Assembly (NCBI GenBank): GCA_013287665.1
Contig: JABDDK010000014.1
Coordinates: 1 to 34,457, forward strand
Source of the DNA: Alphaproteobacteria bacterium
GTDB taxonomy: Bacteria; Pseudomonadota; Alphaproteobacteria; UBA9655
Length of the DNA: 34,457 nt
Direction of reading: 5' to 3'
Positions within the stretch are counted from its first letter, which is position 1; the number at the start of each line of letters is the position of its first letter. The position numbers and the translations under genes were made by a program. The notes beneath the pieces are model-generated. The model searched no databases. It saw only the letters and a list, made by a program, of their open reading frames with translations, and had not been told where the DNA came from. Shown one piece after another: positions 17,335-26,136 of the stretch.

Positions 17335-19452
17335 CTATTCCAATAACCGTTGCCACCAGCCTTTACGCGTAGCCCCTTTTTTACGGGGTGTGGTTGACTT
17401 TACAGGTGCTGCGCCCTCTGCTTTGTTTTGTGGTGGAGGGAGTGTTTCCTGCTTTTCCATTATGGAGGCGACAGGAGCTTGAATCGGGGGTGATTCAGTG
17501 TGCCTTTCACCCTCATGGCCCTCTTCCCGTCTGTGGTGAGGTCTACGATCATATTTACGGAAGCGTTTGCGTTTTGACCGCGGTTGCCCTTCACTGACCT
17601 GATGGGATGCTTCAGGCGCTATAGGTGAAGGAACTTGTTGATCTTCACCAGCGACTTTTGTCATTGGGGGAGCTTCGTGCGTGCGAAGCGGACGAGCTTG
17701 AGGTTTTCTATCATGACGGCGCGCTCTATTGATTTGATCTCGGCCATCACGAGGAGGATGGAGGGGAGCAATCGCTTGTTCATCTTCTTTTTTAGGGTTG
17801 GCGTTGATTGCATCCTGAGTTGATGTCTCACGTTTCAGTCGAACACGTTCAATTCGATAATCCGGCGGAATAAGGGTGTCATCGCGATTGAAGCGAATAG
17901 ATATATTCCAACGCGCTTCTATATCCTGAATCATTTTTCTCTTTTGATTCAAAATATAAAGAGCAATAGAGGCAGGAACATACACAATAATTTCCGTAAT
18001 TTTTTGTTGAATCGCTTCTTCTTCAATCGCTCGAACAACGTGAAGGGAGGCCGATTCGACAGAACGAATCATTCCCGTTCCGCGACAAGCCGCGCACGGC
18101 AAACTTGTGGACTCAATAATATTCGGTCTCAGTCTTTGACGGGAGAGCTCAAGCAAGCCGAAGGCACTAATTTTTCCGACCTGAACGCGCGCACGGTCAG
18201 TCCGCATGGCGTCCTTCAACTTTCTTTCAACCGCTTCCACGTTACGGTGTTCATCCATGTCAATAAAGTCGATGACAACAAGTCCCGCAAGGTCTCGCAA
18301 GCGGAGTTGGCGGGCGACTTCCTCAGCCGCCTCGAGGTTCGTTTTATAAGCGGTCTCCTCGATATGACGTTCACGTGTTGCTTTTCCTGAGTTAACGTCG
18401 ATGGCAACCAACGCTTCCGTCGTTCCAAAGACGATATAACCACCCGACTTTAATTGAACAACAGGGTTATGCATGGCGTCAATTTGTCTTTCAACGCCGT
18501 ATCGGTGGAAGAGGGGGATTCTTTCATCCTTGTATTGCCTCACCTTTTTGACGTGACTTGGCATAAGTTTCTTGATGAATTCCTTGGCTTCCTTATAGCC
18601 TTCGTCACCTTCAATCCAGATTTCTTCTGTATCGCGATTGTAATAATCTCTGATGGCTCGTTTAATAAGGTCACTTTCTTCATAGATGAGCGAGGGAGCA
18701 ATTGAATGAAGGGTCTTGTCACGGATATCGTTCCAAAGCCTCATGAGGTAATCGCTATCTCTTTTGATTTCAACCTTGCTTCGCGACATGCCCGCTGTAC
18801 GGACAATAAGGGACATTGCCTCTGGCAGGTTAATCGATTCAATGATTTCACGTAAACGCTTGCGATCTGTGACGCTTGTAATTTTACGAGAAATACCGCC
18901 GCCCTTTGCTGCGTTCGGCATCAGGACGCAATAGCGGCCGGCAAGAGAGAGGTAAGTTGTAAGGGCGGCACCTTTGCCCCCGCGCTCTTCTTTAACCACT
19001 TGAACGAGCATAATCTGGCGACGCTTAACGACTTCTTGGATTTTGTATTGCCTTGAAGGGGAATGACGACGCGGGCGCCTTTGCAGTTCCTCCACATCTT
19101 CTCCGCCAAGTGTTTCGACATCTTTGTGGGGAGGTGCATCTTCTGATATTTCATCATCAATAGGTTCTTCATGGTGGGACGCTAAGATGGCCTCTCGATC
19201 CTCAACAGGAACGCGGTAATAATCAGGATGAATTTCATTAAAGGCTAAAAAGCCATGGCGGTTTCCGCCAAATTCAACGAAGGCTGCCTGAAGCGAAGGT
19301 TCAATACGAATAACCTTTGCAAGGTAAATATTGCCTTTCAATTGCTTTTTTGTCGATGTCTCAAAGTCAAATTCTTCGAGACGGTCGTTACTGACGATCG
19401 CAACCCTTGATTCTTCAGGGTGGGAGGCGTCGATTAACATTCTTGTACCCAT
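17335..19452 (-). CDS. rne: Ribonuclease E
   Basis: The endoribonuclease that starts mRNA decay and processes rRNA and tRNA precursors. The start chosen is ATG 19452 (MGTRMLIDASHPEESRV), which matches the usual alphaproteobacterial beginning and has GGAG six bases upstream; ATG 19464 is possible. Of 705 residues, the N-terminal half holds an S1-like domain (about 36-75, KGNIYLAKV...AFVEFG) with an acidic insertion (about 95-130). The catalytic core has metal-binding Asp352 (VAIDVNSGK) and Asp395 (VVIDFIDM), and the zinc-link C453-x-x-C456 lies in LPCAACRGTG. The C-terminal tail of about 150 residues is Arg/Pro-rich and disordered, shorter than in free-living relatives, and ends in RKGWWQRLLE. 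It may therefore bind fewer degradosome partners. Confidence 0.93.
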   Translation of the reverse strand: MGTRMLIDASHPEESRVAIVSNDRLEEFDFETSTKKQLKGNIYLAKVIRIEPSLQAAFVEFGGNRHGFLAFNEIHPDYYRVPVEDREAILASHHEEPIDDEISEDAPPHKDVETLGGEDVEELQRRPRRHSPSRQYKIQEVVKRRQIMLVQVVKEERGGKGAALTTYLSLAGRYCVLMPNAAKGGGISRKITSVTDRKRLREIIESINLPEAMSLIVRTAGMSRSKVEIKRDSDYLMRLWNDIRDKTLHSIAPSLIYEESDLIKRAIRDYYNRDTEEIWIEGDEGYKEAKEFIKKLMPSHVKKVRQYKDERIPLFHRYGVERQIDAMHNPVVQLKSGGYIVFGTTEALVAIDVNSGKATRERHIEETAYKTNLEAAEEVARQLRLRDLAGLVVIDFIDMDEHRNVEAVERKLKDAMRTDRARVQVGKISAFGLLELSRQRLRPNIIESTSLPCAACRGTGMIRSVESASLHVVRAIEEEAIQQKITEIIVYVPASIALYILNQKRKMIQDIEARWNISIRFNRDDTLIPPDYRIERVRLKRETSTQDAINANPKKEDEQAIAPLHPPRDGRDQINRARRHDRKPQARPLRTHEAPPMTKVAGEDQQVPSPIAPEASHQVSEGQPRSKRKRFRKYDRRPHHRREEGHEGERHTESPPIQAPVASIMEKQETLPPPQNKAEGAAPVKSTTPRKKGATRKGWWQRLLE

Positions 19453-19831
19453 GTCCAACTCCATAATCCTCAATCGAGGATGTTTATGGCAATCAGAAAC
19501 TGTGGACGCTGCGATTAAATTACCCCATACCTCATGTTGAAAGGAAGTGAATAGGGGAAAGCTGACCCATCGGGTTTGAGAGCGAGTTGTTGTGTGTCAT
19601 AATGCGTCTCAATCCTTTGTTTCTCTTTCTTGTGGTCATAAATTTCCAAATCGTCTTTGTCATAGTTTCGTCTTGCGTTTGTTTCGTTTACATTTCATCT
19701 TGGTGACTGACCAATATCCAGGGCTACATTTGCATTATGCAAGGGCCCGCGAACCACATTCATTGCACCAAGAGGCAACTTATCTTGTCAGTATAGCGGG
19801 ATTTGATGTGAGGAACAATAAGTTTATTTTC
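19453..19831 (-). other. Upstream region of rne, no confident gene
   Basis: About 380 bp separate the rne start from the next minus-strand gene. On the minus strand, one frame stays open from about 19788 to 19517 except for a single TGA near 19700. It reads ...NVVRGPLHNANVALDIGQSPR before the TGA and NVNETNARRNYDKDDLEIYDHKK after it. ALDIG-S-PR is faintly like the start of a peptidoglycan amidase, so a decayed gene is possible but weak. The region also holds a 13-nt palindrome TTGCATTATGCAA (about 19730-19742). It may instead be a long rne leader, which in other bacteria mediates autoregulation. Confidence 0.3.
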
Positions 19832-21007
19832 TTAAATAATCTTCTTATCCCAAAGATCTTCTAAAAATTGCTTTATTGGAACAACATGAATGTGAGTACC
19901 ATCAACCGTCATTAGTCTTGCTCTTGTTTCTAAACAGACGATATAAAGTTTTGTATCTGGACGCTCTTTGTGAAAAGCGATCAGACCCTTAACGTCCCTT
20001 TTTTGAATGAGCGTTGACATCTTGCTTTCGATTGCGATGTTGCCGTCGCCTAGAATGAAATCAACTTCTATGCCTGATTTTGTTCGCCAATATCGAATCG
20101 GAAAATCCAAATCATTGAGTTGTTTATAAGAATTAAGCTCATAAAACAGATAATGTTCAAAAGCATGGCCTGCTGCCGCTCCCGCAACCTCTGTGATATT
20201 ACGATGAGCGAGAGCATTAGCAATCCCTACATCAAAGAAATAGAATTTAGGATGGGATGTAATAATGGTCCGACCTGGTGTTTTTGTGTAAGGATCCACA
20301 AAGGTTCCAAGAAGCATATCCGTTAGTATTTCAAAATAGGCTTTAACAGTTTTGGCATCAACAGCACAGTCTCTTCCGATGTTAGCGTAGTTTATAATTT
20401 CACCATGGCTAAAGGCCATCACATCAAGAAATCTTAAAAAAGATCTTAAATTTCTGATAGATCCTTCTTGTTGAATTTCTTGAATAAGATAATTCTTTAT
20501 GTAAGCTTTGATTGACCTTTCAGCTGTTGCTGGATGGAGATAGTTAGAAGGCAGTAGACCTGTTTGAAAAATATGGACGAGATCAAAAGTAGAAAGTTCA
20601 GGAAATACAAGGGGAGTAAATGAGTAAGTCCAGGCCCGCCCTCCAAGGAAGTTCGCTCCACTACGCCTTAGTTTACGAGTGCTTGATCCGCATAAGATGA
20701 AGGAAACAGGTTTCATGCTTTCAATGATGCCATGAGCTTCATCAAGGAGAATAGGTAATTTTTGAACCTCATCGATGATGACAGGTTGGCTTCTTTTATC
20801 TTCGGGTAGCAATGCAATTTCTTGACGAATTGCGTAGGGAGCTTCTAATAACTTTAGGTATACAGATGAATCGAGTAAATCATAATATAGAGAATCAGGG
20901 TAATGTTGTTTTAGGTAAGTAGACTTGCCCGCTTTTCGTGGCCCCCATAGGAACGCTGATTGGCCTTTAGGTAGATCTAAGGTTAAGTATCTTTTTATAT
21001 CAGTCAT
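19832..21007 (-). CDS. AAA ATPase with DUF4143 domain
   Basis: A cytoplasmic ATPase of 391 residues from the widespread AAA_14/DUF4143 group, whose cellular role is unsettled. The N-terminal AAA part has Walker A G22-PRKAGK28-ST and Walker B VIID79-E80-VQK, followed by an FILCGSS sensor-like stretch. The C-terminal part has the DUF4143 pattern, ending in a PD-(D/E)xK-like signature YWRTKSGIEVDFIL...IAIESK (about 308-333). The start has AAAGGAT upstream. It is divergent from the YefM/YoeB pair with a gap of about 240 bp. The close position next to a toxin-antitoxin pair suggests an accessory island, but no mobility gene is present. Confidence 0.85.
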   Translation of the reverse strand: MTDIKRYLTLDLPKGQSAFLWGPRKAGKSTYLKQHYPDSLYYDLLDSSVYLKLLEAPYAIRQEIALLPEDKRSQPVIIDEVQKLPILLDEAHGIIESMKPVSFILCGSSTRKLRRSGANFLGGRAWTYSFTPLVFPELSTFDLVHIFQTGLLPSNYLHPATAERSIKAYIKNYLIQEIQQEGSIRNLRSFLRFLDVMAFSHGEIINYANIGRDCAVDAKTVKAYFEILTDMLLGTFVDPYTKTPGRTIITSHPKFYFFDVGIANALAHRNITEVAGAAAGHAFEHYLFYELNSYKQLNDLDFPIRYWRTKSGIEVDFILGDGNIAIESKMSTLIQKRDVKGLIAFHKERPDTKLYIVCLETRARLMTVDGTHIHVVPIKQFLEDLWDKKII

Positions 21008-21065
21008 TTTTTATCCTTTATAAGAAAAGATTAGAGATCTATTCCCTGAAAGTCAAGCTAAAAAG

Positions 21066-21106
21066 GAATAGCATTCCCGAAAAAGCAGCTTTTTCAGGAA
21101 TAGCAC
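21066..21106. repeat. Imperfect hairpin flanked by GGAATAGCA repeats
   Basis: GGAATAGCATTCC and GGAATAGCACTCC are direct near-copies bracketing a stem of GAAAAAG / CTTTTTC with loop CAG, extended past a mismatch by TTCC / GGAA. It lies between the divergent ATPase and toxin-antitoxin promoters. Its role is unknown. Confidence 0.4.
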
Positions 21107-21184
21107 TCCAAGAAAGTTACAATGCTTAGGTGTGGACACTCGCTCGTTTAGGGTGCATTCGCCTTATTGTGAGTTGTATTTATC

Positions 21185-21215
21185 TTGTATTTGACCATAT
21201 AAGTACTTATATGGT
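21185..21215 (+). promoter_or_regulatory. Promoter and palindromic operator of the toxin-antitoxin operon
   Basis: A perfect 22-bp palindrome (21194-21215; half-site ACCATATAAGT) overlaps a promoter with TTGTAT (21185-21190) and TATATG (21208-21213) at 17-bp spacing. YefM-family antitoxins repress their own operon by binding palindromes in the promoter, so this is the expected operator. The AGTACT centre resembles the TGTACA core known for YefM. Confidence 0.7.
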
Positions 21216-21250
21216 AAGGTAGAGGATAGCAATACATTAGGAGTTAAGCC

Positions 21251-21505
21251 ATGAATGCAATAACTTATACACAAGCAAGGAAAAATTTTACACAAACCAT
21301 GAATCAGGTTTGTGATGATCATGCGCCGGTTATTATTACTAGACAATCTGAACGACCTGTCGTTATGATTTCCCTTGAAGATTTCAATGCTCTTGAAGAA
21401 ACATTGTATTTGCTGAAGAGCCCTCGAAATGCCCAAAGACTTATCTCAGCAATGCAACGTATTGAAAAGAATGATTTCTTAAAGAAGGACTTATTAGAAG
21501 AATAA
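21251..21505 (+). CDS. yefM: Antitoxin YefM (Phd/YefM family)
   Basis: The antitoxin that neutralises YoeB and represses the operon. At 84 residues it has the family's usual size. The N-terminal DNA-binding and dimerisation part reads MNAITYTQARKNFTQTMNQVCDDHAPVIITRQ (shown from its first residues), followed by PVVMISLEDFNALEETLYLLKSP, which closely follows E. coli YefM from memory. The C-terminal part from about residue 60 is charged and likely disordered until it binds toxin. AGGAG lies seven bases before the ATG. The TAA stop is directly followed by the toxin ATG, so translation is coupled. A perfect palindrome lies 35 bp upstream. Confidence 0.93.
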   Translation: MNAITYTQARKNFTQTMNQVCDDHAPVIITRQSERPVVMISLEDFNALEETLYLLKSPRNAQRLISAMQRIEKNDFLKKDLLEE

Positions 21506-21760
21506 ATGAGAATTCTCTTTATAAAAGAATCTTGGGAAGATTATATATATTGGCAACAAAATGATAAAATGGTCTTAAAAAGAATTAATTTGCTCATTAA
21601 AGAAATACAAAGAGATCATTTTCGAGGAATAGGAAAACCAGAACCTTTAAAACATGATATGTCTGGTTATTGGTCTCGGCGCATTGATGATCAACATAGA
21701 CTTGTTTATAAAATTATAGATAGCAATATCATTATTGCTCAATGTCGTTATCATTATTAG
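21506..21760 (+). CDS. yoeB: Toxin YoeB (ribosome-dependent mRNA endonuclease)
   Basis: A small RelE-superfamily toxin that binds the ribosome and cuts mRNA in the A site. The protein has 84 residues, and the catalytic residues known for E. coli YoeB are at the same positions: Glu46 (KPEPLK), Arg65 (QHRLVY) and His83 (CRYHY-end). The toxin therefore looks active. Its ATG abuts the antitoxin stop codon, so expression depends on the antitoxin gene. It follows the operator at 21194-21215. No sign of truncation. Confidence 0.94.
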   Translation: MRILFIKESWEDYIYWQQNDKMVLKRINLLIKEIQRDHFRGIGKPEPLKHDMSGYWSRRIDDQHRLVYKIIDSNIIIAQCRYHY

Positions 21761-21767
21761 TGAGATT

Positions 21768-21855
21768 CCAGTTGCCTCAGCCTGCCTTCGCCACGGCTAC
21801 GTCGGGCCAATCTTCGCTGGGGACTGTGGCTTGCCAATCGAAGCTTCGAAGAAGC
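21768..21855. repeat. GC-rich hairpin-bearing stretch beside the tRNA gene
   Basis: Unlike the A/T-rich surroundings, this 88-bp stretch has CTTCGCC and ACGGCTACG-type motifs and ends with a short hairpin AGCTTC-GAA-GAAGCT (about 21841-21855), just past the 3' end of the minus-strand tRNA. It may be a dispersed repeat or the tRNA trailer with a processing stem. No second copy is seen in the window. Confidence 0.35.
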
Positions 21856-21932
21856 TGGTCGGAGCGGCGGGATTTGAACCCACGACCCCCACACCCCCAG
21901 CGTGGTGCGCTACCGGCCTGCGCTACGCTCCG
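21856..21932 (-). tRNA. tRNA-Pro (anticodon GGG)
   Basis: A 77-nt cloverleaf on the minus strand with the CCA end encoded. The acceptor stem is CGGAGCG / CGCTCCG, the D stem GCGC / GCGC, the anticodon stem CCACG / TGTGG with loop CTGGGGG (anticodon GGG, reading CCC and CCU proline codons), and the T arm includes GGTTCAAATCC. The discriminator base is A. Two plus-strand open frames across it are artefacts. Confidence 0.95.
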
Positions 21933-21941
21933 AACGGCCTA

Positions 21942-21970
21942 ACTATAAATAGTCTAGTCAGTAGAAGCAA
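21942..21970 (-). promoter_or_regulatory. Promoter of tRNA-Pro
   Basis: On the minus strand, TTGCTT (21965-21970) and TATAGT (21942-21947) are spaced by 17 bp and end about 9 bp ahead of the mature tRNA 5' end. This is a good sigma70-type match at the right place for a short tRNA leader. Confidence 0.6.
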
Positions 21971-22030
21971 TAAGAAATCAAAGTCTGAGTACGGTAATCC
22001 AATACCGCATCATTTTTTTCAACAAACTCC

Positions 22031-22059
22031 TTGACATCAGAGGGTGTGTGCGATTAAAC
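22031..22059 (+). promoter_or_regulatory. Promoter of the rplM-rpsI operon
   Basis: A consensus TTGACA (22031-22036) and TTAAAC (22054-22059) are spaced by 17 bp, with the start codon 38 bp further on. The strong -35 fits a highly expressed ribosomal operon. Confidence 0.55.
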
Positions 22060-22097
22060 ATACCTCCACGATTGGAATTTAACGAGGAGTGAAGGAA

Positions 22098-22562
22098 ATG
22101 AAAACCTACTCAATGAAAGCCAGTGAGATTGATAAAAAATGGTACGTCGTGGATGCGACGGATCTTGTGCTTGGACGGCTCGCGTCCATCATTTCCATGT
22201 ATTTGCGTGGGAAGCATAAGCCATCTTATACGGCTCACATGGATTGCGGAGATAACATTATTGTGATCAATGCTGAAAAAATACGTCTTACAGGTAAAAA
22301 ACTTGATGATAAGAAGTTTTATTGGCACACAGGTCACCCCGGTGGAATTAAAGAACGGACGATGAAGCAGCTTTTAGGGGGGAAATACCCTGAAAGAGTG
22401 ATTACAAAGGCTGTTGAGCGTATTATTACACGTGGTCCTTTAGGCCGTCAGCAAATGACTGGGCTCAAGGTTTATGCTGGGGCAACCCATCCTCACGAAG
22501 CTCAAACTCCACAAGTTCTCGATGTGGCTTCTATGAACCCTAAAAATAAGAGGAGTGACTAA
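22098..22562 (+). CDS. rplM: 50S ribosomal protein L13
   Basis: An early-assembly protein of the large ribosomal subunit. The ATG at 22098 ([20 protein letters not shown]) is preferred over an in-frame GTG at 22089, because AGGAG lies eight bases upstream and the family starts here. At 154 residues it has normal length. Landmarks include [31 protein letters not shown] and [20 protein letters not shown] (shown in part). It precedes rpsI by 2 bp, the conserved L13-S9 pair. Confidence 0.97.
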   Translation: MKTYSMKASEIDKKWYVVDATDLVLGRLASIISMYLRGKHKPSYTAHMDCGDNIIVINAEKIRLTGKKLDDKKFYWHTGHPGGIKERTMKQLLGGKYPERVITKAVERIITRGPLGRQQMTGLKVYAGATHPHEAQTPQVLDVASMNPKNKRSD

Positions 22563-22564
22563 TC

Positions 22565-23065
22565 ATGGCGAAAGTCAGTCTTGATACATTAAAATCTGCC
22601 GTTTCTGATAAAGTTGAAACAACAAACGGAACGACAGCCACTGAAGACAAAGCTCTACCAGAGCCAAAAATTGATTCACTTGGTCGTGCATATGCAACAG
22701 GAAAGCGTAAAGACGCCATTGCACGTGTTTGGATTAAACCAGGTACGGGTAAAGTGATGGTGAACGGTCGTGAAAGCACAATTTACTTTGCTCGCCCCGT
22801 TTTGCGTATGCTGATGAATCATCCTTTTGTGATTGCGAATCGTCAAGAACAGTATGACGTGACGTGCACAGTTACAGGCGGTGGACTCTCTGGACAAGCA
22901 GGGGCAGTACGCCATGGAATTAGCAAGGCGCTTACGTATTACGAGCCAGCCTTACGTCCCGTTTTGAAAAAAGAAGGCTTCCTTACACGTGATGCGCGTA
23001 TTGTTGAACGTAAGAAATACGGTCACAAAAAAGCGCGTAGAAGCTTCCAGTTCTCTAAACGTTAA
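22565..23065 (+). CDS. rpsI: 30S ribosomal protein S9
   Basis: A small-subunit protein whose C-terminal tail reaches the P-site tRNA. It has 166 residues, with an N-terminal extension of about 40 residues typical of alphaproteobacteria. The conserved domain starts at [20 protein letters not shown]. It includes [19 protein letters not shown] and ends [17 protein letters not shown], with the terminal Lys-Arg conserved. AGAGGAG precedes the ATG, and a strong hairpin follows the stop, so the operon seems to end here. Confidence 0.97.
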   Translation: MAKVSLDTLKSAVSDKVETTNGTTATEDKALPEPKIDSLGRAYATGKRKDAIARVWIKPGTGKVMVNGRESTIYFARPVLRMLMNHPFVIANRQEQYDVTCTVTGGGLSGQAGAVRHGISKALTYYEPALRPVLKKEGFLTRDARIVERKKYGHKKARRSFQFSKR

Positions 23066-23070
23066 TGAAT

Positions 23071-23108
23071 TGTCATTGCTTCCTCCCCTTTTTGAGGGAG
23101 CAATGACA
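23071..23108 (+). terminator. Hairpin terminator after rpsI
   Basis: TGTCATTGCT pairs with AGCAATGACA, extended by TCCTC / GAGGG pairs, around a loop that includes CTTTTT. It starts 5 bp after the rpsI stop. The stem is long (about 15 bp) but has no T-tract after it. Confidence 0.6.
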
Positions 23109-23158
23109 CTCTAAACTAAGTAAATTCAATAAAAACTACACAAATACACACTTTTTCT

Positions 23159-23186
23159 TTGCTTATTTAAATAAATATGCTACTAT
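23159..23186 (+). promoter_or_regulatory. Promoter of the Do-type protease operon
   Basis: TTGCTT (23159-23164) and TACTAT (23181-23186) have a 16-bp spacer, and a TG dinucleotide before the -10 gives an extended -10 element. The ATG is 35 bp downstream. Confidence 0.45.
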
Positions 23187-23220
23187 TAAGTTATAGAGTA
23201 TTTAGTTTATAGGTAAAGTC

Positions 23221-24648
23221 ATGATGGATTACAAATTTATATCACTGTCTTTGGTAGCTCTGTCTCTTTTAAGTGGTTGCCAAGATGCGTCTCACTCAAG
23301 TGCTAATCAAGTTAAAAAGATTCCCTATACACGCGAAGAAGTTACGCTCAGTTACGCAAATGTTGTAAAGAAAGTTGCACCCGCTGTTGTGAATATTTTT
23401 GCGATTCAGCATGTAAAAATGGATCTTCCCGACACTCCCTACATGAACGATCCTTTCTTTAAACAATTATTTGAGAATTTCCACCATGGAGATGGCTATA
23501 GTAAAGAACAAAACTCACTAGGTTCAGGAGTTATCGTCAGTTCTGATGGGTATATATTGACAAATTATCATGTGATTGAAAATGCGGATGAGATTCGGAT
23601 CGTTATGTCAGATAAGCGTGAATATAATGCAAAACTGTTGACGACTGACAAAAGAACAGATCTCGCTTTACTAAAAATTGAAGGACGTGGAACATTCCCT
23701 TTCTTGACAATAAGTCCTCAAGAGGATTTGGAAGTGGGGGATGTTGTCTTGGCTATTGGAAACCCCTTTGGTGTTGGGCAAACAGTAACAAATGGGATTG
23801 TGTCTGCTCTGGCAAGAAGTCAGGAAGGAATTAATGACTTTCATTCCTTTATTCAAACGGATGCGGCTATTAATCCAGGAAATTCCGGAGGAGCCCTTGT
23901 TACGACTGATGGAAGACTTGTCGGGATTAATACAGCTATTTATTCAAAAGGTGGAGGATCCCTTGGAATTGGATTTGCTATTCCAACGCCTCTGGCACTC
24001 CCAGTTATTGAAAGCGTAAATAATGGTGGACACATCATTCGCCCTTGGTTAGGACTCGAAGCAAGTCCTGTCACAAATGAGGTCATTCAAGCTTTATCCT
24101 TACCTTATCCTTATGGGGTCATTGTAAAGAAAGTTTATCCCGGAAGTCCTGCAGATAAAGCTGGCATATTGCCTGGAGACTTTATAGCAGCTATTAATGG
24201 ACATGAAGTCCAAGATAAGGACTCTCTAGAATATAACGTTGCCGTGGCAAACGTCGGGAAGGATAGTGAGATTAAGATAATGAGGGATGGATCAGAAAAA
24301 ATATTACCTGTGACCTTAACGGAACCTATGGGTGAAAAAGATCAACCTTCCACAACAATTAAGGATTTAAGCCCCCTGCATGGAGTTGTGCTAAAAACAC
24401 TTACACCTGCTCTTGCCATTGAAATGGGTTTAAGTCCTATGAAGCAAGGCGTTGTTATCACTGACCTATTGAAGTCATCTCAAGCTAAAGAGCTCGGAAT
24501 TCAACTTGGTGATATTATAGAATCTATTAATAAAAAACTCATTAAAACAACGGATGATGCGGTGGCTAATTTAAAAACAAAAGATCATGAATTCGTTCTC
24601 GTTATAAAGCGAGGTAATAAGTTTCTCACTTTGCAAGTGAGTAGCTAG
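23221..24648 (+). CDS. degP: Do-type (HtrA) serine protease, predicted lipoprotein
   Basis: An envelope protein quality-control protease of the S1C trypsin-like family. Of 475 residues, the first 20 form a lipoprotein signal with lipobox LLSGC20, so it is probably anchored to a membrane rather than free in the periplasm. The triad is intact: His117 (TNYHV), Asp147 (TDLALL) and Ser222 (GNSGG). Two PDZ domains follow, about 270-365 (with [22 protein letters not shown], shown in part) and about 385-475 (with [22 protein letters not shown]). A second Met follows the first directly. The stop is 1 bp before rarA, so they form an operon. It could equally be named degQ or mucD. Confidence 0.92.
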   Translation: MMDYKFISLSLVALSLLSGCQDASHSSANQVKKIPYTREEVTLSYANVVKKVAPAVVNIFAIQHVKMDLPDTPYMNDPFFKQLFENFHHGDGYSKEQNSLGSGVIVSSDGYILTNYHVIENADEIRIVMSDKREYNAKLLTTDKRTDLALLKIEGRGTFPFLTISPQEDLEVGDVVLAIGNPFGVGQTVTNGIVSALARSQEGINDFHSFIQTDAAINPGNSGGALVTTDGRLVGINTAIYSKGGGSLGIGFAIPTPLALPVIESVNNGGHIIRPWLGLEASPVTNEVIQALSLPYPYGVIVKKVYPGSPADKAGILPGDFIAAINGHEVQDKDSLEYNVAVANVGKDSEIKIMRDGSEKILPVTLTEPMGEKDQPSTTIKDLSPLHGVVLKTLTPALAIEMGLSPMKQGVVITDLLKSSQAKELGIQLGDIIESINKKLIKTTDDAVANLKTKDHEFVLVIKRGNKFLTLQVSS

Positions 24649-24649
24649 G

Positions 24650-25918
24650 GTGTCTAATTCACCAGCGCCGCTTGCTGAACGGCTTCGTCCCCTTGAACTT
24701 GATTCTGTTATTGGCCAAAAGCATTTAATCGGACCCGGAAAACCATTAACCCGAATGGTTGAAAAAGGTCAGCTCTTTTCCATGATTTTTTGGGGCCCTC
24801 CAGGATCTGGTAAAACAACAATCGCACACATATTAGCAAAAACATGTGGTATGCCCTTTGTTTCCCTTTCAGCTATATTTTCAGGGGTGGCTGATCTGCG
24901 CAAGGTATTTGAAGGCGCCCAAAAGTCATTCGAGGAAGGGACTTCAACGCTTCTTTTTGTTGATGAAATTCACCGTTTCAATAGAGCTCAACAAGATAGC
25001 TTTTTGCCGTATGTTGAAAAGGGGATCATTACACTTGTTGGGGCGACGACTGAGAATCCATCGTTTGAGCTCAATGGAGCCCTTTTATCTCGGTGTCAGG
25101 TCTTCACGCTTCACCGATTGTCGGTTGAGGATTTGGAAGAGATTTATGGTCGCGCAGAGACTTATTTGAAAAAATCATTGCCGGTCACAACTGACGCCAA
25201 AGTCTTACTGCTTGACCTTGCCGATGGGGACGGGAGAGCCCTTCTAAACTTGATTGAGGTGATATCGGAAGAATCTCCTGCTGAGCCGTTCACCTCTCAA
25301 GGCCTATCCGAGCTTTTAATGAAACGAGCTCCTCTCTATGATAAGGCACAAGAGGGACATTATAATCTCATCAGTGCTCTCCATAAGTCGCTTCGTGGAT
25401 CTGACCCAGATGCCGCTCTTTATTGGTTTGCAAGGATGTTGGAGGGGGGAGAAGATCCCCTGTATATAGGACGGCGTATGATTCGCTTTGCCGTCGAAGA
25501 TATAGGCCTTGCAGATCCTCAAGCCTTAGTGCAAGCCCTGGCGGGTGTAGAAGCGTATGAGCGTTTGGGATCTCCTGAGGGAGAATTGGCTTTGGTTCAA
25601 ACATTGATTTACCTCGCAACGGCACCTAAATCAAATGCCCTTTATCGAGCCTATCCTCAAGCGCTAAAGGCCGCAAAAACCTCCGGGTCACTCATGCCCC
25701 CTAAACACATTTTAAACGCTCCAACGGTGCTTATGAGACAAGAGAGCTATGGCAAGGGGTATATCTATGATCACGACACAGCAGAGGGTTTTTCAGGACA
25801 GAACTATTTTCCAGAAGAGATGGGGGAACAAGTCTTTTACGAACCGGTTGAGCGTGGTTTTGAACGTGAAATAAAGAAACGCTTGGACTATTGGGAAAAG
25901 CTTAGGTTGAAGAAGTAA
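24650..25918 (+). CDS. rarA: Replication-associated recombination protein RarA (MgsA)
   Basis: A clamp-loader-like AAA+ ATPase that acts at stalled replication forks. Of 422 residues, landmarks are Walker A G49-PPGSGKT56, Walker B LLFVD105-E106-IH, the sensor [10 protein letters not shown] (131-140), and the C-terminal MgsA domain with [20 protein letters not shown] and a late [14 protein letters not shown]. It starts with GTG, 1 bp after the protease stop, with only a weak ribosome site, so translation is probably coupled. Three tandem copies of AGTAATC overlap its stop codon (25914-25934). The Do-protease/RarA pairing is known in other alphaproteobacteria. Confidence 0.95.
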   Translation: MSNSPAPLAERLRPLELDSVIGQKHLIGPGKPLTRMVEKGQLFSMIFWGPPGSGKTTIAHILAKTCGMPFVSLSAIFSGVADLRKVFEGAQKSFEEGTSTLLFVDEIHRFNRAQQDSFLPYVEKGIITLVGATTENPSFELNGALLSRCQVFTLHRLSVEDLEEIYGRAETYLKKSLPVTTDAKVLLLDLADGDGRALLNLIEVISEESPAEPFTSQGLSELLMKRAPLYDKAQEGHYNLISALHKSLRGSDPDAALYWFARMLEGGEDPLYIGRRMIRFAVEDIGLADPQALVQALAGVEAYERLGSPEGELALVQTLIYLATAPKSNALYRAYPQALKAAKTSGSLMPPKHILNAPTVLMRQESYGKGYIYDHDTAEGFSGQNYFPEEMGEQVFYEPVERGFEREIKKRLDYWEKLRLKK

Positions 25919-25952
25919 TCAGTAATCAGTAATCAGAAAAGATGTGGTTTTG

Positions 25953-26129
25953 TCACCTCTCCCCTGCGTGGGAGAGGTCGACACGAAGTGTCGGGTGAGG
26001 GGGAGATAGCACTGGAATCGAACTCGATGAAAGACAACATGCAGACCAGGAATCAAAGGACACGTGTTCTTGCAAAAAAGACCCTCACCCGCCCCTATGG
26101 GGCGACCTCTCCCACAAGGGGAGAGGTGA
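25953..26129. repeat. Inverted pair of REP-like palindromic units
   Basis: Two units of about 49 bp face each other: 25953-26001 and 26082-26129, separated by 80 bp. Each has a constant large hairpin (ACCTCTCCC / GGGAGAGGT), a variable small hairpin and the arm GGGTGAGGG or its complement. The small hairpins are CGACAC-GAA-GTGTCG (25979-25993) and CGCCCC-TAT-GGGGCG (around 26090-26104): different bases but kept pairing. They lie between the convergent rarA and the minus-strand gene ending at 26137, a typical site for bidirectional termination. The unit split by the MITE near the window start is a third copy. Confidence 0.75.
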
Positions 26130-26136
26130 TAGAATA

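Noticed and set aside
19592-19864. 90-codon plus-strand open frame upstream of the ATPase gene end
   Set aside because: It overlaps the end of the minus-strand ATPase and has no ribosome site or recognisable protein features.
21735-22034. Open frames reading GAAGFEPTTPTPPAW and RRDLNPRPPHPQRG
   Set aside because: These are the well-known false translations of an antisense tRNA gene; they lie across tRNA-Pro.
25914-25934. Three tandem copies of AGTAATC at the rarA stop
   Set aside because: Too short and simple to call an element; probably replication slippage. Mentioned under rarA.
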